Part shown: piece by piece, positions 1 to 5,584 of the stretch
How the letters are laid out: every line of letters starts with the position of its first letter
Position numbering within the stretch: the stretch's first letter is position 1
The notes under the pieces: model-generated
The model's input: only the letters and a program-made list of their open reading frames with translations
Databases searched by the model: none
What the model was told of the DNA's origin: nothing
Made by a program: the position numbers and the translations under genes
NCBI GenBank assembly: GCA_002366775.1
Contig: DFBW01000174.1
Span: 1-6,372, forward strand
DNA length: 6,372 bases
Origin: Roseovarius sp. UBA3070
Lineage (GTDB): Bacteria; Pseudomonadota; Alphaproteobacteria; Rhodobacterales; Rhodobacteraceae
Direction of reading: 5' to 3'

Positions 1-1007
1 AGTTCCTCGGCGTCGGCAGGCATTGCCATACGTTGCAGCTTGGATTGCATCCCCAGAATGATCGTCAGCAGATTTGAGAAGTCATGCGCAAGGCCACTGG
101 TCAGCTGGGCGGCCATCTCGCGGCGACGGGTCTGTTGCAAGGCCGCGCGGGTCTGGGCCTCTTCGGTGATGTCCATCGACAGGATATAGACGCCGCCCTC
201 TTGCCCATCGGGGGTAAAGGCCGTGCGAATACGGCGCGAACTTAATTCATGGGCGAACTCAAACACCGATTCTTTACCAAGAAAGGCCTGGTTTAGGTGC
301 GGCTCGATTGCCTCATAGGCCTGATCGCCCAAGGTATCACGCAGGTGCATGCCGATGATGTCTGACTGGCTGCCTGGTATCACTGAGTTCAGTCGCCGGT
401 TGGAATAGGTATAGCGCCGGTGCGCATCCACATGAGAGATATGGGCGGGCATCATTTCGGTGGTCAGGCGGGTGCGGGCCTCGGACTGTGTTAACTGGCG
501 TTTGGCTTCTTCCAGCGCTGTGATTGTGGCTTCCAGCTGTCGGTTGGCCGACGACAGATCTTCGGAATAGTTCAGAACCTTGTCAGACAGTTCTTCGGAT
601 CGTGCGCGCAGCAGTTCTTCTTGCTGCTTGGCACGGGTGATATCGGTATAGACAGTGATCCAGCCACCTTGCGGCAGGGGCGAACCTTCGACGCTGATCA
701 TACGTCCATTGGCGCGGGTGCGTTCCATGTAATGCGGCTCAAACGCACGCGCCACGGCCACCCGGCTCTGCACGAATTCATCTACATCACCAACATCGCC
801 GTAGTCACCGCGTTTCGCCAGATAGTGGATCGTATCGATAAAATCTGCACCAGGGGTGACATGTGTATCGGGCAGATCAAACATTTCCTGGAAGCGCTGG
901 TTGCAGATAACCAACCGTAGATGGCGATCATAGATCGTCAGCGCCTGCTGAATAAGGTTCAGCCCCGATTGGGTCATGGAATCTGTGTCGGATTGAATCG
1001 GGTTCAT
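1..1007 (-). CDS. PAS-domain sensor histidine kinase, N-terminal part (gene continues beyond the left edge)
   Basis: Translating the minus strand from the ATG at 1007-1005 gives 335 uninterrupted codons up to the window edge. Residues about 16-125 form a PAS domain (LTIYDRHLRLVICNQRF near the start, ending VYTDITRA with D122), of the type often called PAS_7. Residues about 126-178 are a charged, heptad-rich linker that is probably coiled coil. A second PAS-like domain follows to about 281 (YILSMDITEEA). The H-box is GLAHDFSNLLTIILG with His308 as the phospho-acceptor, resembling HisKA kinases with an AHDFNNLL motif. The visible part has no signal peptide or membrane segment, so sensing is probably cytoplasmic. 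The ATPase domain and any receiver domain lie outside the window. An in-frame TAA (1010-1008) directly precedes the ATG, so the start cannot be further upstream; Met11 is a weaker alternative. The Shine-Dalgarno is poor. The gene is divergent from the ligase/ABC operon and may regulate it, which is inference. The ligand is unknown. Confidence 0.93.
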   Translation of the reverse strand, partial: MNPIQSDTDSMTQSGLNLIQQALTIYDRHLRLVICNQRFQEMFDLPDTHVTPGADFIDTIHYLAKRGDYGDVGDVDEFVQSRVAVARAFEPHYMERTRANGRMISVEGSPLPQGGWITVYTDITRAKQQEELLRARSEELSDKVLNYSEDLSSANRQLEATITALEEAKRQLTQSEARTRLTTEMMPAHISHVDAHRRYTYSNRRLNSVIPGSQSDIIGMHLRDTLGDQAYEAIEPHLNQAFLGKESVFEFAHELSSRRIRTAFTPDGQEGGVYILSMDITEEAQTRAALQQTRRREMAAQLTSGLAHDFSNLLTIILGMQSKLQRMAMPADAEE

Positions 1008-1059
1008 TTATCATGGCTAGCACTCATGCTGCGCCTCGCAAAGGGCCGTCATAAACTTG

Positions 1060-1078
1060 TTACAATTCGTAATAATTG
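1060..1078. repeat. AT-rich nested inverted repeat, candidate operator
   Basis: CAATT (1063-1067) and AATTG (1074-1078) are perfect inverted arms around a 6-base spacer. Overlapping them, TTAC (1060-1063) and GTAA (1069-1072) form a second dyad around AATTC. The site lies about 34 bases upstream of the proposed -35 of the ligase operon and about 50 bases upstream of the kinase start. That position suits an activator or a shared operator. Short dyads in AT-rich DNA also arise by chance, so this is only a candidate. Confidence 0.35.
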
Positions 1079-1111
1079 GGAAAACTTTAGGAAAAAGTTG
1101 ACGTCGAGGAT

Positions 1112-1141
1112 TTGACGCGCACCAATGGGCAAAATTAGAAT
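1112..1141 (+). promoter_or_regulatory. Candidate sigma70-type promoter for the ligase/ABC operon
   Basis: TTGACG (1112-1117) matches the -35 consensus at five of six positions. TAGAAT (1136-1141) matches the -10 consensus at five of six positions. The spacer is 18 bases. Transcription would begin near 1148-1150. That leaves only about 10 leader bases before the ATG at 1159, but about 45 before the TTG at 1195, which is part of the argument for the later start. The hexamers are seen directly; promoter activity is inferred. Confidence 0.55.
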
Positions 1142-1158
1142 CGCCCAGTAGGGGTGAA

Positions 1159-3168
1159 ATGTTCGGGAAGCCGGGCATCAGGGAGGAGAAAGTTTTGGCA
1201 ATATCGCCTCAGGCGACGGATGGACTTGAGTCCATACCGGCGCTTTTGCACCGCAATGCCACGCAGTTTGGTGACAAACCTGCGTATCGTGAAAAAGAGT
1301 TTGGCATCTGGCAGAGCTGGAGTTGGGCCGACACCGCCAAAGAGGTGGAGGCGCTGGCCTTGGGCCTGCTGAACCTTGGCGTGAACGAAGGTGATTTTGT
1401 CGCCATTATTGGCCGCAATCGTCCGCACTTCTATTGCTCCATGGTTGCTGCGCAATCGGTCGGGGCCATTCCTGTGCCGATGTATAGCGATTCTGCCACC
1501 GATGAGATGGCGCATGTGATGGATCACTGCGGTGCGCGCTTTGCCGTGGTTCAGGATCAGGAACAGGTCGACAAGATCATCGACATTCAGGACTCGCTGC
1601 ACCAGTTCGAGCATATGATCTATGTTGATCCGCGTGGTTTGCGCAAATACGACCATCGCAAGCTCCACCAATTCAGCCATGTGCAAGACCAGGGCCGCGC
1701 CGCGAAAGAAGAATTTATCGATGAACTGGAAGCGCGCCGCGCCAAGCTGACTTATGACAGCACCTGTGTCATGCTTTACACTTCGGGCACCACCGGGCGC
1801 CCCAAGGGCGTTGTGCTCAGCAACCGCAACATCATTGAAACGTCACGCGCGTCCTCGGATTTTGACCATCTGGGACCAGGTGAAGAGGTGCTGGCCTATC
1901 TGCCGATGGCATGGGTTGGTGACTTTATCTTCTCAATCGGGCAGGCGTATTGGAACGGGTTTTGTGTGAATTGCCCCGAAAGCACTGACACAATGATGAC
2001 CGACCTGCGCGAAATTGGACCTACGTACTATTTCGCGCCACCACGGGTGTTTGAAACCCAGCTGACCAACGTGATGATCCGGATGGAGGATGCCAGCCGT
2101 TTCAAGAAAAAGCTGTTTGACCGCTTTATGGCTCATGCCCGCAAGGTGGGTCCGGATATTCTGGATGGTAATCCTGTTGGCGCCATGGACCGGCTGAAAT
2201 ATGCGTTGGGCAACCTGTTCATCTATGGGCCGTTGAAGAATACACTGGGCCTTAGCCGTGTGCGCGTCGGGTATACCGCCGGCGAGGCCATCGGACCTGA
2301 GATTTTTGAGTTCTATCGCAGCTTGGGCATCAACCTTAAGCAGCTTTATGGCCAAACCGAAGCAAGCGTTTTCATCACGGTGCAGCCTGATGGCGAAGTG
2401 CGTAACGATACAGTGGGCGTGCCTGCCCCCGGTGTGGAAATCAAGATTACCGACTCTGGTGAAGTGTTGTACCGCGGCCCTGGCACGTTCGAGGAATACT
2501 ACAAAAACCCAGAAAGCACCGCTGACACCAAGGATGCCGAAGGCTGGGTGGCGACGGGTGATGCGGGTTTCTTTGACACGGACACTGGCCATCTTCGGAT
2601 TATCGACCGCGCCAAGGATGTTGGCAAAATGTCAGATGGGTCGTTGTTCGCGCCTAAATATGTTGAGAACAAGCTGAAGTTCTATCCCAACATTCTGGAG
2701 GTTGTTGTGTTTGGCAACGAACGTGCGGAATGCACGGCGTTTGTGAACATCGACCTGAATGCCGTGGGCAACTGGGCAGAGCGCAACAACATTGGCTATG
2801 CGTCCTATCAGGAATTGGCAGGCCATCCGCAGGTGCTTGAGGCAATCAAGGGCCATATGGAAGAGATGAACCGCTCTTTGGCTGACGATCCGATGTTGTC
2901 GGGCTGTCAGCTGCACCGCTTCTTGGTGCTGCACAAGGAGCTGGATGCCGACGATGGTGAATTGACCCGCACCCGCAAAGTGCGCCGCCGGATCATTGAA
3001 GAGAAGTTCCATGATTTGCTGACCGCGCTTTATGATGGCTCAAGCGAGATTTCGACCACCACGGAAGTGACCTATGAGGATGGGCGCAAAGGCTCGATCA
3101 GTGCCACGTTGCAAATTGTTGATGCGGCGGTGGTTCCGGTGACGGCAACGCAGGTGGCCGCAGAATGA
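1159..3168 (+). CDS. AMP-forming acyl-CoA synthetase (long-chain fatty acid-CoA ligase type)
   Basis: This adenylate-forming enzyme activates a carboxylic acid with ATP to an acyl-AMP and transfers the acyl group to CoA. It is cytoplasmic or peripheral to the membrane. Numbered from the ATG at 1159 (669 aa), it shows the ATP-phosphate loop YTSGTTGRPKG (207-217), YGQTEA (397-402), TGDAG with Asp468, the hinge region IDRAKD (Asp483-Arg484), and ELTRTRKVRRR near the C terminus, where Lys607 is the expected catalytic lysine. All core motifs are intact. About 40 residues follow the catalytic-lysine region (EVTYEDGRKG and onward), a tail seen in ligases encoded with Liv-type transporters. The true start may be TTG at 1195 (657 aa), which has a much better Shine-Dalgarno. 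The gene heads the operon, and its stop overlaps the next start (ATGA). The ABC genes downstream suggest it traps an imported acid as its CoA ester. Chain length or aromatic preference cannot be read from the sequence. Confidence 0.95.
   Translation: MFGKPGIREEKVLAISPQATDGLESIPALLHRNATQFGDKPAYREKEFGIWQSWSWADTAKEVEALALGLLNLGVNEGDFVAIIGRNRPHFYCSMVAAQSVGAIPVPMYSDSATDEMAHVMDHCGARFAVVQDQEQVDKIIDIQDSLHQFEHMIYVDPRGLRKYDHRKLHQFSHVQDQGRAAKEEFIDELEARRAKLTYDSTCVMLYTSGTTGRPKGVVLSNRNIIETSRASSDFDHLGPGEEVLAYLPMAWVGDFIFSIGQAYWNGFCVNCPESTDTMMTDLREIGPTYYFAPPRVFETQLTNVMIRMEDASRFKKKLFDRFMAHARKVGPDILDGNPVGAMDRLKYALGNLFIYGPLKNTLGLSRVRVGYTAGEAIGPEIFEFYRSLGINLKQLYGQTEASVFITVQPDGEVRNDTVGVPAPGVEIKITDSGEVLYRGPGTFEEYYKNPESTADTKDAEGWVATGDAGFFDTDTGHLRIIDRAKDVGKMSDGSLFAPKYVENKLKFYPNILEVVVFGNERAECTAFVNIDLNAVGNWAERNNIGYASYQELAGHPQVLEAIKGHMEEMNRSLADDPMLSGCQLHRFLVLHKELDADDGELTRTRKVRRRIIEEKFHDLLTALYDGSSEISTTTEVTYEDGRKGSISATLQIVDAAVVPVTATQVAAE
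1180..1188 (+). promoter_or_regulatory. Strong Shine-Dalgarno pointing to a TTG start at 1195
   Basis: AGGGAGGAG is close to a perfect anti-16S match and ends 6 bases before an in-frame TTG (1195-1197, codon 13 of the longer reading). The upstream ATG at 1159 has only a GGGG tract (1151-1154) four bases away. Protein beginning at the TTG would read MAISPQATDGLESIP, leading directly into the conserved N-terminal region of the ligase. The first 12 residues of the longer reading look like translated leader. Confidence 0.55.
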
Positions 3169-3677
3169 AACACGGTGCATTGAGCCTACTGCTGATGGCT
3201 TTGCCCTTGGCGGCGCAATCTGCTTCGGGGGATTTGACACCTATGGCGGGCTATTGCGTTGAGGCGCTGATGGACAGCCGCCCGTTGATGACGTCAGCAT
3301 TGGTGCCATCAACCGCCAAAGAGGCGGGCCGCGAAGATGCCGATGAGCGCGCAGAGTTCTATGTCGTGCCTCACGAGCAACTGGTGTTTAGCCGGATGAA
3401 CGTTGGCAATCTGTCGGCGTGCTCGGTCTTTCTACAAGACGGGGCTGAGGGTTGGAACATTGCATCCGTTTCGGCGCACATGAAAACGCTGGGGCTGATA
3501 GCCGCGCCTGAATGCGCCGAGGATGGTACTGAGTTCTGGTTTTCGCAGCTTCCCAACCTGAAACGCCGGGGAGTTACGGCAGTTGCCGATGTAAGTGACG
3601 ACGTTGTGTTGGAAATTCTGGCGTTTGAGACGCCAGAGATTTCGCGGCTCAGTGATTGTTTGGCGCAGGCCTCGTAA
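3165..3677 (+). CDS. Small exported protein of unknown function with four cysteines
   Basis: I do not recognise a family for this 170-residue protein. It begins with a typical Sec signal peptide: Lys2-His3, a hydrophobic core ALSLLLMALPLAA (5-17), and a likely cleavage site around residues 19-21. There is no lipobox cysteine, so it is probably a soluble periplasmic protein. The mature part has four cysteines (31, 86, 117, 165), enough for two disulfides, and ends with one near the C terminus. It is acidic, with no further membrane segment. Its ATG overlaps the ligase stop (ATGA), and AGGTGG (3152-3157) lies 7 bases upstream, so translation is probably coupled. It sits between the ligase and the ATPase of the transporter, which suggests a periplasmic role linked to the imported compound, but that is context only. 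It is too small to be the usual solute-binding protein, which is about 380-420 aa in this family. Confidence 0.85.
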   Translation: MKHGALSLLLMALPLAAQSASGDLTPMAGYCVEALMDSRPLMTSALVPSTAKEAGREDADERAEFYVVPHEQLVFSRMNVGNLSACSVFLQDGAEGWNIASVSAHMKTLGLIAAPECAEDGTEFWFSQLPNLKRRGVTAVADVSDDVVLEILAFETPEISRLSDCLAQAS

Positions 3678-3695
3678 TGAAGGCCGCACGCACGC

Positions 3696-3703
3696 AGAGA
3701 GGA
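3696..3703 (+). promoter_or_regulatory. Ribosome binding site of the LivG-type ATPase gene
   Basis: AGAGAGGA lies 5 bases before the ATG at 3709 and 8 bases before the adjacent in-frame ATG at 3712. It rules out the much longer in-frame reading from 3595, which would overlap the preceding gene by more than 80 bases. It does not decide between the two adjacent ATGs. Confidence 0.6.
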
Positions 3704-3708
3704 TACGA

Positions 3709-4530
3709 ATGATGCTGGATGCGTCAGAGGGATACACCACCGACGATGGCCGCAAGATTGGCGGTGTGGTGATGGAAATGAAGAATATCACCCTGCGCTT
3801 TGGCGGCGTGGTGGCGATCAAGGATATCTCGTTTGATATTCGCCAAGGCGAGATCCGCGCGATAATCGGCCCAAACGGGGCCGGAAAATCATCAATGCTG
3901 AACGTGATCAGCGGGTTCTATAACCCGCAGGAGGGCGAAGTTTGGTATCAGGGTTCCAAGCGCCCGCCGATGAGACCGTATCAGGTGGCGCAGCAGGGCA
4001 TTGCCCGCACATTCCAGAACATCGCTTTGTTTGAAGGCATGACAGTGCTGGACAACGTTATGACCGGGCGCATTCGCCAGATGAATGCGGGATTGTTCAG
4101 CCAGGCCCTGTGGAAGGGCAAGGCAGAAAACGAGGAAGTCGAGAACCGGGAAGTCGTTGAAAAGGTGATTGATTTTCTGGAAATTCAGGCCATTCGTAAA
4201 ACTCCGGTGGGGCGTCTGCCCTATGGGTTGAAAAAGCGGGTCGAGTTGGCACGCGCATTGGCAGCAGAACCCAGCATCCTGTTGCTGGACGAGCCGATGG
4301 CCGGCATGAACGTCGAAGAAAAAGAGGACATGAGCCGCTTTATTCTGGATGTGAACGATGAATTTGGCACCACTATCGCCCTGATCGAACACGACATGGG
4401 CGTGGTGATGGACCTGAGCGACCGTGTCGTCGTGATGGATTACGGCATGAAGATCGGTGACGGCACACCCGATGAAGTGCGCAGCAATCAGGCGGTGATC
4501 GACGCCTATCTGGGGGTGGCGCATGACTGA
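3709..4530 (+). CDS. ABC transporter ATP-binding protein, LivG type
   Basis: This is the nucleotide-binding subunit that powers a hydrophobic/branched-chain amino acid family importer (HAAT) at the inner face of the membrane. From the ATG at 3709 it is 273 aa. Walker A is GPNGAGKSS (54-62), and a Q-loop region follows at RTFQNIALF. The signature is LPYGLKKR (from Leu170) in place of LSGGQ, as is usual for this subfamily, where LPYGxxR is typical. Walker B is ILLLDEP with Asp194 and the catalytic Glu195, and the switch histidine is His228 in LIEHDMG. All catalytic elements are present. About 20 residues precede the first conserved strand (VVMEMKNITLRFGG), a short extension relative to E. coli LivG. 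It follows the exported-protein gene by 31 bases and precedes the LivH-type gene by 35. A LivF-type partner ATPase is expected further right. Linkage to an acyl-CoA ligase argues against amino acids as substrate. Confidence 0.95.
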   Translation: MMLDASEGYTTDDGRKIGGVVMEMKNITLRFGGVVAIKDISFDIRQGEIRAIIGPNGAGKSSMLNVISGFYNPQEGEVWYQGSKRPPMRPYQVAQQGIARTFQNIALFEGMTVLDNVMTGRIRQMNAGLFSQALWKGKAENEEVENREVVEKVIDFLEIQAIRKTPVGRLPYGLKKRVELARALAAEPSILLLDEPMAGMNVEEKEDMSRFILDVNDEFGTTIALIEHDMGVVMDLSDRVVVMDYGMKIGDGTPDEVRSNQAVIDAYLGVAHD

Positions 4531-4565
4531 TCTGGCAAAAACAACACTGATAATGGGGATATATC

Positions 4566-5579
4566 ATGCCTGAGCAGGTGATCTTTGGGATGGAAGTATT
4601 CCTTAACGGGTTGATGGCGGGCGTGCTTTATGCGCTGGTCGCCCTTGGGTTTGTATTGATTTACAAAGCGTCCGGAATTTTCAACTATGCGCAAGGGGTT
4701 ATGGCCCTTTTCGCCGCGCTCACCCTAGTGGGGATCATGGAGGGGCAGGTGCCCTTTTCGCATTTGATCAACGCAGCACTGGGCACAGATTTGCACCACT
4801 TTGGCTGGCATGTTCCGGCTTTTCTGGCGATCCTGCTGACCATGGTGGTGATGGTGGCCCTGTCCTGGTTGGTGAACAAAATCATCTTTAAGCACCTGGT
4901 CAACCAAGAGGCGATTATCCTGTTCATGGCCACCATTGGGCTTGCCTATTTCCTGGAAGGTTTTGGCGATATCATGTGGGGCAGTGAAATCAAAAAGCTG
5001 GATGTCGGCCTGCCACAGGGCATCAATAGCCTGATTGATGAGACCACGTTCAAGATCTTTGATTACGGGTTCTTTATCGACAATCTGGATATCGTAGCCA
5101 CGATTGTGGCCGCTCTTTTGGTCTGTGCGCTGGTTGCCTTTGCGCAATATTCCAAGCAGGGCCGTGCTATGCGCGCGGTGGCGGATGATCACCAGGCGGC
5201 TCTGTCTGTTGGCATTTCGCTGAACTTCATCTGGGTGATGGTGTGGTCACTGGCCGGGTTTGTCGCCCTTGTGGCAGGCATCATGTGGGGCACCAAATCA
5301 GGCGTGCAGTTTTCACTGTCGTTGATCGCCTTGAAGGCGCTACCGGTTCTGATGCTGGGTGGCTTCACCTCGATCCCTGGTGCGATTGTTGGCGGGTTGA
5401 TCATTGGTGTGGGTGAAAAACTATTTGAGTTTATCATGTCGAGCCAAGCCATTGCAGGTCAGCTGTTTGGCTTCACGCTCAGCGCGACTGAGAATTGGTT
5501 TGCCTATGTGTTGGCACTTATTTTCCTTGTCTTCCGGCCGCAGGGCCTGTTTGGCGAAAAAATCATCGAGAGGGTCTGA
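4566..5579 (+). CDS. ABC transporter permease, LivH type
   Basis: This is one of the two membrane-spanning subunits of the importer. The 337-residue protein has about eight hydrophobic segments, at roughly 11-33, 40-58, 84-107, 116-132, 171-193, 219-242, 251-290 and 310-328. The family signature after the first helix, GIFNYAQG (37-44), corresponds to the conserved INFAxG motif. The cytoplasmic coupling loop GRAMRAVADDHQAALSVGIS starts at Gly199 and is where the ATPase docks. It ends with the usual LIFLVFRPQGLFGE. It is longer than E. coli LivH (about 308 aa), mainly through a loop at 59-83 and a long segment at 133-170, both probably periplasmic. The start is preceded by GGGGAT (4555-4560), a modest ribosome site. 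The LivM-type gene follows after 5 bases, consistent with co-expression of the heterodimer. Confidence 0.95.
   Translation: MPEQVIFGMEVFLNGLMAGVLYALVALGFVLIYKASGIFNYAQGVMALFAALTLVGIMEGQVPFSHLINAALGTDLHHFGWHVPAFLAILLTMVVMVALSWLVNKIIFKHLVNQEAIILFMATIGLAYFLEGFGDIMWGSEIKKLDVGLPQGINSLIDETTFKIFDYGFFIDNLDIVATIVAALLVCALVAFAQYSKQGRAMRAVADDHQAALSVGISLNFIWVMVWSLAGFVALVAGIMWGTKSGVQFSLSLIALKALPVLMLGGFTSIPGAIVGGLIIGVGEKLFEFIMSSQAIAGQLFGFTLSATENWFAYVLALIFLVFRPQGLFGEKIIERV
5568..5574 (+). promoter_or_regulatory. Ribosome binding site of the LivM-type gene inside the end of the LivH-type gene
   Basis: GAGAGGG lies 10 bases before the ATG at 5585, inside the last codons of the preceding permease gene. A second purine tract GAGGGA (5578-5583) overlaps the stop codon but is too close to the ATG to serve well. 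The layout favours translational coupling of the two permease subunits. Confidence 0.5.
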
Positions 5580-5584
5580 GGGAT

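Larger units (their letters stand above)
1008..1158. promoter_or_regulatory. Divergent intergenic control region between the kinase gene and the ligase/ABC operon
   Basis: These 151 bases separate two head-to-head genes and must carry start signals for both. The stretch from about 1051 to 1097 is clearly more AT-rich than its surroundings and contains an inverted repeat. The right part contains two TTGACG hexamers (1098-1103 and 1112-1117), the second well placed for an operon promoter. No convincing -35/-10 pair was found for the kinase direction. The region is a reasonable place for a response-regulator operator, but no specific regulator can be named from the sequence. Confidence 0.6.

Noticed and set aside
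621..1115. Two consecutive plus-strand open frames (99 and 64 codons)
   Set aside because: The minus strand here encodes the PAS-containing kinase continuously with clear domain motifs. The plus frames are shadows, and the second runs into the intergenic region without any protein-like features.
1098..1117. Two TTGACG hexamers 14 bases apart, considered as a tandem operator
   Set aside because: The second copy is explained as a -35 element. The first has no suitable -10 at 16-18 bases, and two hexamers alone are too short to call an operator repeat.
1135..1686. 183-codon open frame on the minus strand
   Set aside because: It lies antisense to the ligase gene, whose motifs are intact in the plus frame. 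The translation is His/Arg-rich with no recognisable domain, typical of an antisense shadow in GC-rich DNA.
1933..2592. 219-codon open frame on the minus strand
   Set aside because: It is antisense to the central ligase domain, with no domain or ribosome site and a composition mirroring the real gene.
3595..3708. Upstream extension of the ATPase reading frame to 3595
   Set aside because: It would overlap the exported-protein gene by more than 80 bases, lacks family similarity, and a good ribosome site exists at 3696-3703 for the start at 3709 or 3712.
3892..4524. 210-codon open frame on the minus strand
   Set aside because: It is antisense to the ATPase gene, beginning just after Walker A. 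The His-rich translation comes from reverse reading of Asp/Met/Val codons.
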